Shown here piece by piece: positions 1-8,024 of a DNA stretch of 44,492 nt. The stretch's first letter is position 1. Every line of letters begins with the position of its first letter. Position numbers and translations under genes: made by a program. The notes below the pieces were generated by a model. It saw only the letters and a program-made list of their open reading frames with translations. It ran no database searches and was not told the origin of the DNA. Origin of the DNA: an uncultured Ralstonia sp. (GTDB taxonomy: Bacteria; Pseudomonadota; Gammaproteobacteria; Burkholderiales; Burkholderiaceae); contig CAJXMR010000019.1 of the NCBI GenBank assembly GCA_913056305.1, positions 1 to 44,492 on the forward strand, given 5' to 3'.

Positions 1-22
1 GCGCGGGAACGAGCAGAAATAA
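1..22 (+). CDS. 3' end of an upstream gene (partial)
   Basis: Only the last codons are inside the window; they read RGNEQK and a TAA stop at 20-22. The frame is inferred from the second copy of this sequence at 2958-3020, where the same bases end a longer open frame. That copy suggests the missing protein ends in a stretch including VDLYQWEILRVLERGNEQK. I do not recognise the family. Confidence 0.5.
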
Positions 23-63
23 AAGAACAGCAGTGAACGCGACCCCGAGACGGGCGGGGGCGC
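1..63 (+). repeat. direct repeat, copy 1 (cut by window edge)
   Basis: Bases 1-63 are identical to 2958-3020 and the match stops at 64. The repeat holds the end of the upstream gene plus about 40 bases after its stop codon. The true left end of this copy lies outside the window, so it may be longer. Confidence 0.95.
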
Positions 64-167
64 CATCCCCCCCAGGCGCAGGAGACTGCACTAAGCCCCC
101 TACATTTGCGGCATCATCCGGCACACGAGTGTGCAACAACGTGCTTCTACATTGACGCGGGGGGAAC

Positions 168-2885
168 ATGAAGCGGGTGCTGGCGGCAATATGGGGGAGC
201 CTGGCAATCGTTGCCGCGCATGCAGCCAGTTTCGATTGCGCACAGGCGGAATCCAGGGCGGAAAAGCTCATCTGCGCCAGCCCGAGCCTTTCGGCGCTGG
301 ACGAGAAACTGGCGTCGGCCTTCGGAGCCGCTCGAAGTGCCGCTTCGAAAGACCAACAGCAGCGATTGATCACAGCGCAGCGCCTCTGGATCAAGACCGC
401 ACGTGATCATTGCGCCGATGAAGCTTGCCTGGCAACAGCCTACGCTGCTCGTATCTCGCACCTTGTGTCCGCGCCTGCGCTGCACGCCGGCGAAGCGCCG
501 TTCGTGCAGGCCAACACCCTGGCGAACCACCCCGCGCCGATCGGAAAGGGCTTTCCAGAGTTGATCCGCCCGATCGACGGCGATCTCGTCTATTCGCACT
601 ACGACGACAACGGCAATACAAGAAGCATTGTCCAATTCGACTTTACGAATGGGCACTGGACCAACTTGGTATCTGGGAAGACAGACCCGGCATTGATCGC
701 CCAAGATGCCCGGTACATCGTGCTCCACACACCATATCCCGCATCCTTCCCGATTGAGGTGATCAACCGGAAAACCGGTGCAGTGCTGGGCAAGATACGT
801 CTCGCCAATCCAGTTCTGGGTGCATTCATCCAAGGGAACAGATTGGTGTTGTTTCAGGGGCAGACGGGGGCCTACACCTTTCAACAGGCGGTCGCTATCC
901 TGGCCCTACCCTCACTCAAGCTCATCCAGGAAACCACGGTGCCAGGCTTTCGCCTGATCGGCTCCCGGGGCGACCGCATCTATACAGCTACCTCGGCAAG
1001 CGGCAAGAACGATCTGATGGTCTTCGATCACCAGCTTCGAGAACTCGGGCGCATCCAGATCCCGCCGCCATTGGAAAAGATCAACGCCAACTGCGAACTC
1101 TCCGTGGAGCAAGCCGACAATGACAACGCCGTGCTGACCGCGAATTGCGGCGAGATGCATGTCGTGGACCTGAAGTCGTTTTCCATCGTGCAGAGCATCC
1201 CCAGGTATGCGCACTTCTATTCCATGGCGCTGCATGGCGGACTGATATTCACCACCGCAACTGACAAGTCCACCGGTGCCGATGGTGGCGTCGTCGTTTT
1301 CGACATGGGCACAGGTAAGGAGGTCGCACGTTTGCCAATCTCCGCCTCGACCATCGCCATCAAGGGAGACATCCTGCTGGCTGCGGGCTCGCCGGTTTCC
1401 ACGGGCAACACTGCCAGTTGGCACATGGAGACGTATCGGATCAACGCAGATGCGCTTCGCAATGGCGCATGGCAGGAGGCGAGGGTCGTGCAGCAGTGCC
1501 GGCAGGCCGAGGCGCAATTGGCGGACTCGAAGGATCTGTATGCCGCAATCGGCCTCTGCAAACAAGCTGGTATCGAAGGCTTTGCTCGGGACGCATCCGT
1601 TTCGGCGGCCGTGTTTCCCGCGCTCAGGCAGTACGGGCTCTGGTTGAGCCAGACCTTGGATGAGTGCCCGAACGCGGTGAGGATCCTCGAAAAGGTGCAG
1701 GCTGCAAACCCTGATCCGGATGTGGCACACGCGCTGAATGAGGCGCGCCTCAAGGCGCAAGTCGTCAGTGGCGAGGTTGTGGTGGAGCTCTCCCAAGCCG
1801 AGCGGCAAACCGATTTCGCGCAGGTGCTGGTAAATGGGGAGCCGTTGGCAAACACAACCACCAAGAACCTGGAGTTTGGCGCTTTTCCGGAGCTGTTCCA
1901 TTTCTCTGGTGACCGGCTTTATGTTGGACGCTATGGGTGCCGGACGACCCGTTGCGGTGGCGGCGCAACCATCGGCGTATTCGACCGCAACACGCTCGAC
2001 GAGCTGGCATCCATCCAGATTGCGCCCAACGACGAGGAATACCAGGACGCCATCGGTTCCATCGCTGCAGACGACCGGCACATTTACGCTTCCGTGGGGT
2101 ATCAGTACGAACAGGAAGGGCGGCCAAACTTTTTCGTCGTCGACCGCGCGACGCTCAGGATCACCAAGCGCGCCCAGGCCAAATCCATCGGCCTGCTGCA
2201 CATCGAGCGAGGCAAGCTCATGGCATGCGGCTGCCACTTCACGCAGCAACAAGCTTGCGCTGAACTCGATCCGGACACGCTGAAATCGACGGAGACGCCG
2301 GACAAGGCCTGCGTGCAAAGCGAGCCGGGCAATGAAACCATTGTCACCGTTGATAGGAAGATGGTTTCAGATGCAAAGTTTTTCGCAGCGACCCGAGACT
2401 ACCTGGTTGCGGGCGATGAAGTGAACAGCGACGCAGGGTATGTTTTTTACCCACGTGCCGGCGGGCAACCTCTGCCGCCCGTGCGTGGTTTGGGCGACGC
2501 GCTAGAGTGGCCGGTGTCCGTGGACGGCAATGACATCGTGATCCGACAGGGCACTCTGGGCGGGCAGTTGATCAAGCTCGTCAGCCTCCCGTCTGGTGCC
2601 GTTCAAACGCTCCTCGGCCTGCCGGTGACGCCCTTACGTGTGCCCGTACCCATGCTGCATGAGCAGACCCTCTATGTTGGTTACGGCAGAGATCTGCTGA
2701 TATATGACCTCAGCGCCCGTCGTCTCAACCGCTACATCAAGGACTTCATTCCAGGCGAGTTCAAGAACAACGGATTTGGCCTGGATGCGCACCGCATTAC
2801 TCGGTTGATGATCGACCAGGGCAGGCTGATCGCACTCACCTTCCATGGCGTGAACAGCCAAATCATTCGATTGAGCGATCTCTGA
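168..2885 (+). CDS. secreted LprI-N/DUF1311-like protein with beta-propeller
   Basis: This 905-residue protein starts with a signal peptide (about residues 1-20, cut near AHAAS). Residues 22-100 resemble the lysozyme inhibitor LprI N-terminal (DUF1311) domain: FDCAQAES near the start, LICASPSLSALDEKL, and paired cysteines in HCADEACLATAY. The rest is rich in short beta-strand repeats of the quinoprotein/YVTN propeller kind (VFDHQLRELGRI, VFDMGTGKEVARL, VFDRNTLDELASI, VVDRATLRITK), with several cysteines in CRTTRCGGG and CGCHFTQQQAC. GGGGGAAC just before the ATG is the ribosome site. The protein should be periplasmic. Direct repeats containing the tail of the preceding gene flank it on both sides, so it looks like part of a duplicated or inserted module. 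Function is unknown; a partner or immunity role for the upstream product is only a guess. Confidence 0.8.
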   Translation: MKRVLAAIWGSLAIVAAHAASFDCAQAESRAEKLICASPSLSALDEKLASAFGAARSAASKDQQQRLITAQRLWIKTARDHCADEACLATAYAARISHLVSAPALHAGEAPFVQANTLANHPAPIGKGFPELIRPIDGDLVYSHYDDNGNTRSIVQFDFTNGHWTNLVSGKTDPALIAQDARYIVLHTPYPASFPIEVINRKTGAVLGKIRLANPVLGAFIQGNRLVLFQGQTGAYTFQQAVAILALPSLKLIQETTVPGFRLIGSRGDRIYTATSASGKNDLMVFDHQLRELGRIQIPPPLEKINANCELSVEQADNDNAVLTANCGEMHVVDLKSFSIVQSIPRYAHFYSMALHGGLIFTTATDKSTGADGGVVVFDMGTGKEVARLPISASTIAIKGDILLAAGSPVSTGNTASWHMETYRINADALRNGAWQEARVVQQCRQAEAQLADSKDLYAAIGLCKQAGIEGFARDASVSAAVFPALRQYGLWLSQTLDECPNAVRILEKVQAANPDPDVAHALNEARLKAQVVSGEVVVELSQAERQTDFAQVLVNGEPLANTTTKNLEFGAFPELFHFSGDRLYVGRYGCRTTRCGGGATIGVFDRNTLDELASIQIAPNDEEYQDAIGSIAADDRHIYASVGYQYEQEGRPNFFVVDRATLRITKRAQAKSIGLLHIERGKLMACGCHFTQQQACAELDPDTLKSTETPDKACVQSEPGNETIVTVDRKMVSDAKFFAATRDYLVAGDEVNSDAGYVFYPRAGGQPLPPVRGLGDALEWPVSVDGNDIVIRQGTLGGQLIKLVSLPSGAVQTLLGLPVTPLRVPVPMLHEQTLYVGYGRDLLIYDLSARRLNRYIKDFIPGEFKNNGFGLDAHRITRLMIDQGRLIALTFHGVNSQIIRLSDL

Positions 2886-2979
2886 GCGAGGGTACGTCGC
2901 CGCGCTGGAGGGCGTGTTGGTGGATCTGTACCAGTGGGAAATCCTGCGCGTGCTGGAGCGCGGGAACGAGCAGAAATAA
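2886..2979 (+). pseudogene. duplicated C-terminal fragment of the upstream gene
   Basis: Directly after the stop of the propeller gene an open frame reads RGYVAALEGVLVDLYQWEIL and on to RGNEQK-stop. Its last codons match the gene tail at the start of the window base for base. It has no start codon or ribosome site of its own, so it is probably a leftover of a tandem duplication or recombination that brought in the propeller gene. Confidence 0.6.
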
Positions 2980-3020
2980 AAGAACAGCAGTGAACGCGAC
3001 CCCGAGACGGGCGGGGGCGC
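2958..3020 (+). repeat. direct repeat, copy 2
   Basis: A perfect 63-bp match to bases 1-63, about 2.96 kb away, with the propeller gene between the copies. The similarity probably continues to the left, because the reading frame is open upstream of 2958, but the partner sequence lies outside the window. Confidence 0.95.
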
Positions 3021-3068
3021 TATAGAACGGCACCGGCAGAATCGCGCATCTGTGGCACCAACCGTGAA

Positions 3069-3103
3069 GAAAAAACCGGCGCCAAAACCAGCCGCTACCG
3101 GCT
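3069..3103 (-). terminator. probable intrinsic terminator
   Basis: Read on the minus strand, AGCCG-gtag-CGGCT (3103-3090) overlaps the stop codon of the 3095-3736 gene. A GGTTTT stretch follows, then a second CCGG arm and a run of six T. Two alternative hairpins are possible. It fits the end of the minus-strand gene. Confidence 0.5.
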
Positions 3104-3736
3104 GCCCTGGCCGGCGGGCCGCATCCGCATGATCTGCACGGCCTTCAGAAGCCTTTCCACACAGTCCAGGAGGGGCCCGATGTCCTCCAGTGCAACACCG
3201 CCATCCTGGGGCCCGAACGACGATAGATTCTCCGAATGTTCCATCTCTTGAGCGCCGCCATCGGCATGCGCCAAGAGGCAGTCACGGGCTTCCTCCAGCC
3301 GCTGACACAGCGCAACGAAAGCCGCACGATCCGATGCCTCCGGAAATGCCTGCCGAACGCACGCTTCACGAAAGCTTGCGATGGGGGCGTCTCGGTTTCC
3401 GGCCACGTTGCCCTTGTCTTCCGTGCCCGGCTTGAACACGGTCAAGAACGTGATGACAGCCATCTGTGCCAGGCTTGTGCTGATGAGGGCGCCATCGACC
3501 GGGGTGGGGAAGGATTGATCGGCGAAATCCCACTTCAGGCCGGCTTGCTCGGCCCACTCGCGTGAGCGGATGGCCGTGCGCAGCATCCTGCTGCATCGGG
3601 TCAATGCCGCCATCCAAATGAAGCGCCGCGCCTCAAGCGCCAGTTCTGCGCCAGTGGGCGCGCTATCTCGCGCGACGTGTACGCTCCCGTCCGCCCTCTG
3701 CGGGGTCGGCGCGTTCTTGTCTCGGTCCTCGGTCAT
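3095..3736 (-). CDS. hypothetical protein, 213 aa
   Basis: I do not recognise this family. The protein is soluble, mostly helical by composition, with no signal peptide; a middle stretch (LAQMAVITFLTVFKPG) is hydrophobic but too short and mixed for a clear membrane span. The N-terminal 25 residues are polar and look disordered. AAGGG about nine bases before the ATG can serve as ribosome site. The gene stands alone between the direct repeat and the 21-bp repeat array and shares direction with the kinase/phosphatase gene 700 bp upstream. Coding is supported by ordinary composition and a terminator at its end. Confidence 0.65.
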   Translation of the reverse strand: MTEDRDKNAPTPQRADGSVHVARDSAPTGAELALEARRFIWMAALTRCSRMLRTAIRSREWAEQAGLKWDFADQSFPTPVDGALISTSLAQMAVITFLTVFKPGTEDKGNVAGNRDAPIASFREACVRQAFPEASDRAAFVALCQRLEEARDCLLAHADGGAQEMEHSENLSSFGPQDGGVALEDIGPLLDCVERLLKAVQIMRMRPAGQGSR

Positions 3737-3895
3737 GGCTCAACCCTTGCTGTCGATGTCGCCTTCTGGGGCGGCTCAGGCCGTCCTTCAGCTTACGCGC
3801 ACAAGCCAAGTGCGCAACGCCGAGCAAAAAGTGACGCGGGCGACCCTCAGACATCCAATCGCGAGGGTAAAACTGTCGCGTGCCAGGGTCTGAGA

Positions 3896-4356
3896 CCCAA
3901 ACGCCGAGCAAAAACACTCGAACGCCGATCTCAAAGACCCAAGCGCCGAGCAAAAACACTCAAGCGCCGACCTCAAAGACCCAAGCGCCGAGCAAAAACA
4001 CTCGAACGCCGACCTCAGAGACCCGAGTGCCGAGCAAAAACACTCAAACGCCGATCTCGGAGACCCGAGTGCCGAGCAAAAACACTCGAACGCCGACCTC
4101 AAAGACCCGAGCGCCGAGCATAAACACTCAAACGCCGAGCTCGAAGGTCGAAAATTCCGAGCTCAGAGTGCCAAGCGCCGAGCTTGGAGGGCCAAACGCC
4201 GACGTCCGAGCTCGGAGCGCGGAGGCCAGAGCCCCGAATGCGGAGCTCAGAGGTCGAAAACTTCGAGCGCAGAGGCCCGAACGCCGAGTTCGGAAGCCCG
4301 AATGCCGAGGTCCGAGCTCCGGATGCCGAGCGCAGAAGCCCGAACGCGGGTATCTG
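3896..4356. repeat. tandem array, about 22 units of 21 bp
   Basis: The core cgccga (or tgccga) recurs every 21 bases from 3902 to 4133 without a break (3902, 3923, 3944 and so on, 12 units). After a one-base slip it continues, more diverged, to about 4345 (10 further units). The first part has a 42-bp super-period in which gcaaaaacactc and tctcaaagaccc units alternate. The array fills most of the 708-bp space (3737-4444) between two minus-strand genes. Because 21 is a multiple of three, all frames stay open and give 7-residue repeats such as SAFECFC/SALGSLR on the minus strand. None has a ribosome site, so I treat the array as non-coding. Confidence 0.95.
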
Positions 4357-4444
4357 GGACCTATCTGTGGGGGTATCGGGGGTATCCGTAATGCTGTGTG
4401 CGGGCGGGTCAAGCATCAGCGCCCGACGAGCAACCCCTACGCAC

Positions 4445-6178
4445 TCAATGCCCCGTGAGCCGCAAGCCCAGCAGCAACACAACTGCCAGCGCCAGCAGCA
4501 CCGCGAGTGTCTGCCAGAAGGCCACCGGATTGCGTTCCAGCAGCGGCACCGCGCGGCGGCTCTGGTATTGACGCCCGGCGGTGTGCAGGTCCTGCACGAA
4601 CTCGGACAGCGCTTCCTGCCGCTTGCGCCCGCTCGGGTGCAAGGCCCGGCGCAGCACGCCGTCGATCCATGCGGGCAAGTCGGGCCGCCGCTCACGCGCA
4701 GGGATATAGCGCAGGCGCCGAAGATCATCGGGCGTGCGTACGCGCGTGACCTGCAGGCCGTAGGGCAGGTGCCCGGTCAGCATCTGGTACATGATCACCG
4801 CCAGCGAGAACAGGTCGGAAGCGGTGCTGCCGCCCAGCCCAAGGAAGTATTCCGGCGCGGCATATTGCAATTCACCCACCGGCGCCTGCGCGTGCGGGGT
4901 GCGCGTGCCTTCGGCCAGGCCGGCCACGTGCACGGCCGCAAAGTCGATGATCTTGACGGTGCCGGTGTGGTCGATCATCACGTTCTCGGGCCGCACGTCC
5001 TGGTGCAGCATTTCACGGTGGTGAAAGGCCTGCAGCCCCTGGGCAATCTGTTCGACGATGCGGCGCACGGTGTCGAGATCGGGGCGCGGGTGGTCGGTCA
5101 TCCACTGCGCCAGGGTCTGGCCGTCCACGTATTCCATGGCGACATGCAGCGTCTGCCGCGCGTGGTCGGCCGCATGGGGCTTGAGCACATGCGGGTGGTC
5201 GATCCGGCGTGCGACCCATTCTTCCAGCAGAAAGCGGTCGAGGTAGGCGGGGTCTTCGCGCAAATCCACCGAGGGCGTTTTCAGCGCGACATGGCGGCCG
5301 CTGCGTTCGTCCACGGCCAGGTGCACGTGGCTGCGTGCGCTCGCATACAGCTCGCGCACGATGAGGTAGCCATCCACCTGCATGCGTGGCTGCAACGGCG
5401 GTGGCAGGACCAGGCTGCGGCGTTCGGCATGCAGGTCTTGCGCGGCGAGCTCGGGCAGCGCATCCACCCGCATCAGTTGCACGGTGATGTTGTCTTCGCT
5501 ACCGCGCGCCAATGCGGTGGACACCAGCATGGCCGCGGCGGCATTGAGGTCATCGGGGTGCGCGGCCAGCGCCTGGTGCACGGCTGCGCTGTCGAGGTAG
5601 GCGTAGGCGCCGTCGGTGGCCAGGATGTACACCTCGCCCGCTTCGGCGCGCAGGCAGCGGTAGTCGACCTCCACGGTGGGCCCCACGCCGAGCGCACGGC
5701 CCAGGTAAGACTCGACCGAAGACACGCGCACGCGATGGTCTTCCGACAGTTGCTCCCAAGCCTGCGGATGCAGCCGGTAGATGCGCGAATCCCCGATATG
5801 CAGCAGGTGCACCTCGCGGCCCTTGAAGACCAGGGCGCTGAAGGTGCAGACGTAGCCGCGGTCCTTGTCGAAGCGCGCATCGCTGCGCTGGGTCTGCGCG
5901 TGCAGCCACGAATTGAGCGCCGCCAGCACGCACTGTGCCGACCGCCGCACGGTCCACGTCTCGGCCGTGCAGTAGTAGTCGTCCAGGAAGCCCCGCACGG
6001 CGGCAGCGCTGGCTACCTGGCTGACGGCGCTACTGCCGATGCCATCCGCCAGCGCCACGGCAATGCCCTTGGTGCTCAGGCGCGGCTCGGCCGGGTGCGC
6101 CGCGCCATGAAAATCCTGGTTGACGTGCTTGCGCCCCGCTACCGAATGCTGGCCGACCGAGACGCGCAGCGTGCTCAT
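4445..6178 (-). CDS. PP2C-type phosphatase / Ser-Thr protein kinase fusion, C-terminal TM anchor
   Basis: The 577-residue protein couples removal and addition of protein phosphate. Residues 1-245 are a PP2C domain with metal-binding signatures NQD (near 20), ADGIGSS, GDSRIYRL and SEDNITVQL. Residues about 265-525 are a Hanks-type kinase: VALK lysine, HQDVRPENV catalytic loop and APE-like AAPEYF. Two points are unusual. The glycine-rich loop is poor, and the DFG motif reads DFA, although the metal-binding Asp is kept. A membrane helix (about 553-574) anchors the C-terminus, so the enzyme faces the cytoplasm. It starts 13 bases after the stop of the FNT channel gene and is presumably co-transcribed with it. 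In other proteobacteria such fusions sit beside nitrate/nitrite transporters, which suggests a role in nitrogen uptake. The target is unknown. Confidence 0.92.
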   Translation of the reverse strand: MSTLRVSVGQHSVAGRKHVNQDFHGAAHPAEPRLSTKGIAVALADGIGSSAVSQVASAAAVRGFLDDYYCTAETWTVRRSAQCVLAALNSWLHAQTQRSDARFDKDRGYVCTFSALVFKGREVHLLHIGDSRIYRLHPQAWEQLSEDHRVRVSSVESYLGRALGVGPTVEVDYRCLRAEAGEVYILATDGAYAYLDSAAVHQALAAHPDDLNAAAAMLVSTALARGSEDNITVQLMRVDALPELAAQDLHAERRSLVLPPPLQPRMQVDGYLIVRELYASARSHVHLAVDERSGRHVALKTPSVDLREDPAYLDRFLLEEWVARRIDHPHVLKPHAADHARQTLHVAMEYVDGQTLAQWMTDHPRPDLDTVRRIVEQIAQGLQAFHHREMLHQDVRPENVMIDHTGTVKIIDFAAVHVAGLAEGTRTPHAQAPVGELQYAAPEYFLGLGGSTASDLFSLAVIMYQMLTGHLPYGLQVTRVRTPDDLRRLRYIPARERRPDLPAWIDGVLRRALHPSGRKRQEALSEFVQDLHTAGRQYQSRRAVPLLERNPVAFWQTLAVLLALAVVLLLGLRLTGH

Positions 6179-6191
6179 GCGTGCGCCAACC

Positions 6192-7016
6192 TCAAGCCAG
6201 GGCGCGCTTGGGGTCGCGCTTGGGTGCGGTCTTGTAGTGGGTGGAGTACAGCGCCGCCGCCACGAAGGTCAGGCCACCGACCACGTTGCCGAGCACGGTC
6301 GGGAGTTCATTCCAGAGCAGGTAGTCCATCAGCGTGAACTTGCCGCCGAGCATCAGGCCGGACGGGAACAGGTACATGTTCACGACCGAGTGTTCGAAGC
6401 CCATGTAGAAGAACACCAGGATCGGCATCCACATGGCAATGACCTTGCCCGACACCGAGGTCGACATCATGGCCGCCACCACGCCGGTGGACACCATCCA
6501 GTTGCACATGACCGCGCGGATGAACAGCGTGAGCATGCCCGCCGCGCCGTGGGCGGCGTAGCCAATGGTGCGGCTCTCGCCAATCAGGCCGATCTTCTGG
6601 CCGACCAGGCTCGGGGCCTCGCTAAAGCCAAACGTGAAGATGATGGCCATGAACACCGCAACCGTGAGCGACCCCGCAAAGTTGCCGCAGAACACCAGCC
6701 CCCAGTTGCGGAACACGCCGCCCCACGTCGCGCCCGGCCGCCGGTCGATCACCGCCAGCGGCGCCAGCGTGAAGACCCCGGTCAGCAGGTCAAAGCCCAG
6801 CAGGTAGAGCATGCAGAACCCGACCGGGAACAGCAGCGCGCCGATCAGCGGGTTGCCCGTATTGACGTTGATCGTGACCGCAAACACCGCCGACAACGCC
6901 AGGATTGCGCCCGCCATATAGGCTCGGATGAGGGTGTCCCGGGTGGACATCAAGAGCTTGGATTCACCGGCATCGACCATCTTGCCGACAAATTCGGCAG
7001 GAGCTAAGTAAGCCAT
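6192..7016 (-). CDS. formate/nitrite transporter (FNT) family channel
   Basis: A 274-residue inner-membrane protein with the six-helix FNT fold. It carries the family signatures NPLIGALLFPVGF, the N-W-x3-F-x-G-N block (RNWGLVFCGNFAGS) and the pore histidine stretch FEHSVVNMY. FNT channels move formate, nitrite or hydrosulfide; sequence alone does not settle the substrate. The upstream leader (7043-7191) looks like an ANTAR-type antitermination RNA, used in proteobacteria for nitrate/nitrite assimilation, so nitrite (NirC-like) is the better guess. AAGGGA lies seven bases before the ATG. The kinase/phosphatase gene follows 13 bp downstream in the same operon. Confidence 0.9.
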   Translation of the reverse strand: MAYLAPAEFVGKMVDAGESKLLMSTRDTLIRAYMAGAILALSAVFAVTINVNTGNPLIGALLFPVGFCMLYLLGFDLLTGVFTLAPLAVIDRRPGATWGGVFRNWGLVFCGNFAGSLTVAVFMAIIFTFGFSEAPSLVGQKIGLIGESRTIGYAAHGAAGMLTLFIRAVMCNWMVSTGVVAAMMSTSVSGKVIAMWMPILVFFYMGFEHSVVNMYLFPSGLMLGGKFTLMDYLLWNELPTVLGNVVGGLTFVAAALYSTHYKTAPKRDPKRALA

Positions 7017-7042
7017 CGCGCATTCCCTTAAGGGGTGGGGTC

Positions 7043-7103
7043 AAAAAAAGAAAAACGTCCGCGCCCGGGGTGCGAGCCAATGCTGCTACCCCGGAGGCGG
7101 ACG
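7043..7103 (-). terminator. intrinsic terminator in the FNT leader
   Basis: On the minus strand CGTCCGC pairs with GCGGACG (7103-7097 with 7062-7056) and CGGGGT with ACCCCG, with a 3x3 internal loop and a 16-base apical loop. TTTTTCTTTTTTT follows. The hairpin ends about 27 bases before the FNT start codon, so transcripts must read through it to express the channel. That is the layout expected of an attenuator. Confidence 0.85.
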
Positions 7104-7155
7104 CCGTTGTCCACGAGTTCCGGCCCTCCGCTTTACAGGCGGCTGGGGCCGATAC

Positions 7156-7191
7156 CAAGCCGTCATTGGCCTGATGTACGCCGTTGTGCAT
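7156..7191 (-). promoter_or_regulatory. ANTAR (NasT/NasR-type) antiterminator RNA, two adjacent hexaloop hairpins
   Basis: On the minus strand P1 is ATGCAC-[AACGGC]-GTACAT (one C-A mismatch). It is followed with no gap by P2, CAGGCC-[AATGAC]-GGCTTG (one G-U pair). Both loops have six bases with A in position 1 and G in position 4, the known signature of RNAs bound by ANTAR-domain antiterminators. A terminator follows at 7103-7043, then the FNT gene. A further palindrome, CATGCC-tgg-GGCATG (7196-7210), lies just 5' of P1. The regulator is not in this window. Confidence 0.75.
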
Positions 7192-7475
7192 ATTCCATGC
7201 CTGGGGCATGCGACGGTGGCAGGCTTGGTTTCTGGGCGCTTGTGCGGGTGTGGCTGCACGGCTCTGGTGCGTGGGCGTGCGGTGCGCTCAGTTCTGGTGC
7301 GGGCGCGGGCGGGCGGGGGCGCCGGCAAATAACGCCATTCCCAACGGCTCGTGGGTGTCTAGGAAAGCCGGGGCGATTCACATCGCCGGAGCGTTTCGAT
7401 GCACTAAGCTTCTATTCGCTCGGACAAAAAAACAGCGGGCAGGCCACATCCACTTGGCATATGAGGAGTTTCACC

Positions 7476-7934
7476 ATGCTTGAACTGGTCGATCCGAATG
7501 ACAGCCGCGCGGTTCGCAACAAAGACACCGTCCTTGGCTTCTACGACCTCGTGATCAACAAGAAGCAGTCCGAGGAATCCGTGGCCAAGTTCATCAGCCC
7601 CGGATACATCCAACACAACCCGCTGATTCCGGACGGCCCCGAGGCGCTGGGGAAATTCTTCAGCCAGATCACCAAGGAGCGCGCCAACGCGCGCGTTGTC
7701 GTGCACAGGATCATCGCCGTGGGCGACTATGTTTTCGCGCACGTCAATTTCCTGAATCTGTTCAACGACGACCCTGCGGATACGGGGATCGCTGGCGTTG
7801 ACATCTACAGGATGGACGCCGACGGAAGGGCGGTCGAGCACTGGGACACGCTGCAGCCAGTCGGAGACCCGCAGAACTCGGCCCCGTGGCTCGCCCCGAA
7901 TATCCCGCGCTCCAATTCCAATGGGATGTTTTGA
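7476..7934 (+). CDS. SnoaL-like / NTF2-superfamily protein
   Basis: A 152-residue protein of the SnoaL-like polyketide cyclase/NTF2 fold. Recognisable parts are VLGFYDLVINKKQSEES, YIQHNPLIPDGPEAL and the late VDIYRMDADGRAVEHWDTLQ, typical of small cytosolic members of unknown substrate. AGGAG at 7464-7468 is seven bases from the ATG at 7476; an in-frame ATG at 7461 overlaps that site and is less likely. The gene is divergent from the FNT operon. It stands alone, with a convergent GNAT gene downstream. The family includes isomerases, hydratases and binding proteins, so no reaction can be named. Confidence 0.85.
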   Translation: MLELVDPNDSRAVRNKDTVLGFYDLVINKKQSEESVAKFISPGYIQHNPLIPDGPEALGKFFSQITKERANARVVVHRIIAVGDYVFAHVNFLNLFNDDPADTGIAGVDIYRMDADGRAVEHWDTLQPVGDPQNSAPWLAPNIPRSNSNGMF

Positions 7935-8024
7935 GCGGGGCGCTCGGCAATAGCAGAGGTTTGAACGCCGAGCGCAGACCTTCACGCACGGAGCATCAGG
8001 TTCGTCATCCGCCTGCGCCACGCC

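Noticed and set aside
912-2318. 468-codon minus-strand frame inside the propeller gene
   Set aside because: It is antisense to a gene with signal peptide and LprI-like domain; its own translation has no domain or ribosome site.
1-3020. composite transposon bounded by the 63-bp repeats
   Set aside because: No transposase is present, the repeats are direct and hold a gene tail, and no short terminal inverted repeats are seen; duplication by recombination fits better.
3788-4102. heptad-repeat protein (SAFECFC/SALGSLR) from the 21-bp array
   Set aside because: The start codon arises from one base change in a repeat unit, no ribosome site is present, and every frame is open because the unit length is a multiple of three.
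3896-4356. CRISPR array
   Set aside because: Units follow each other without unique spacers and no cas genes are near.
4184-6337. 717-codon plus-strand open frame across the repeat array and the kinase gene
   Set aside because: It starts in tandem repeats, runs antisense to a gene with clear PP2C and kinase motifs, and has no recognisable domain.
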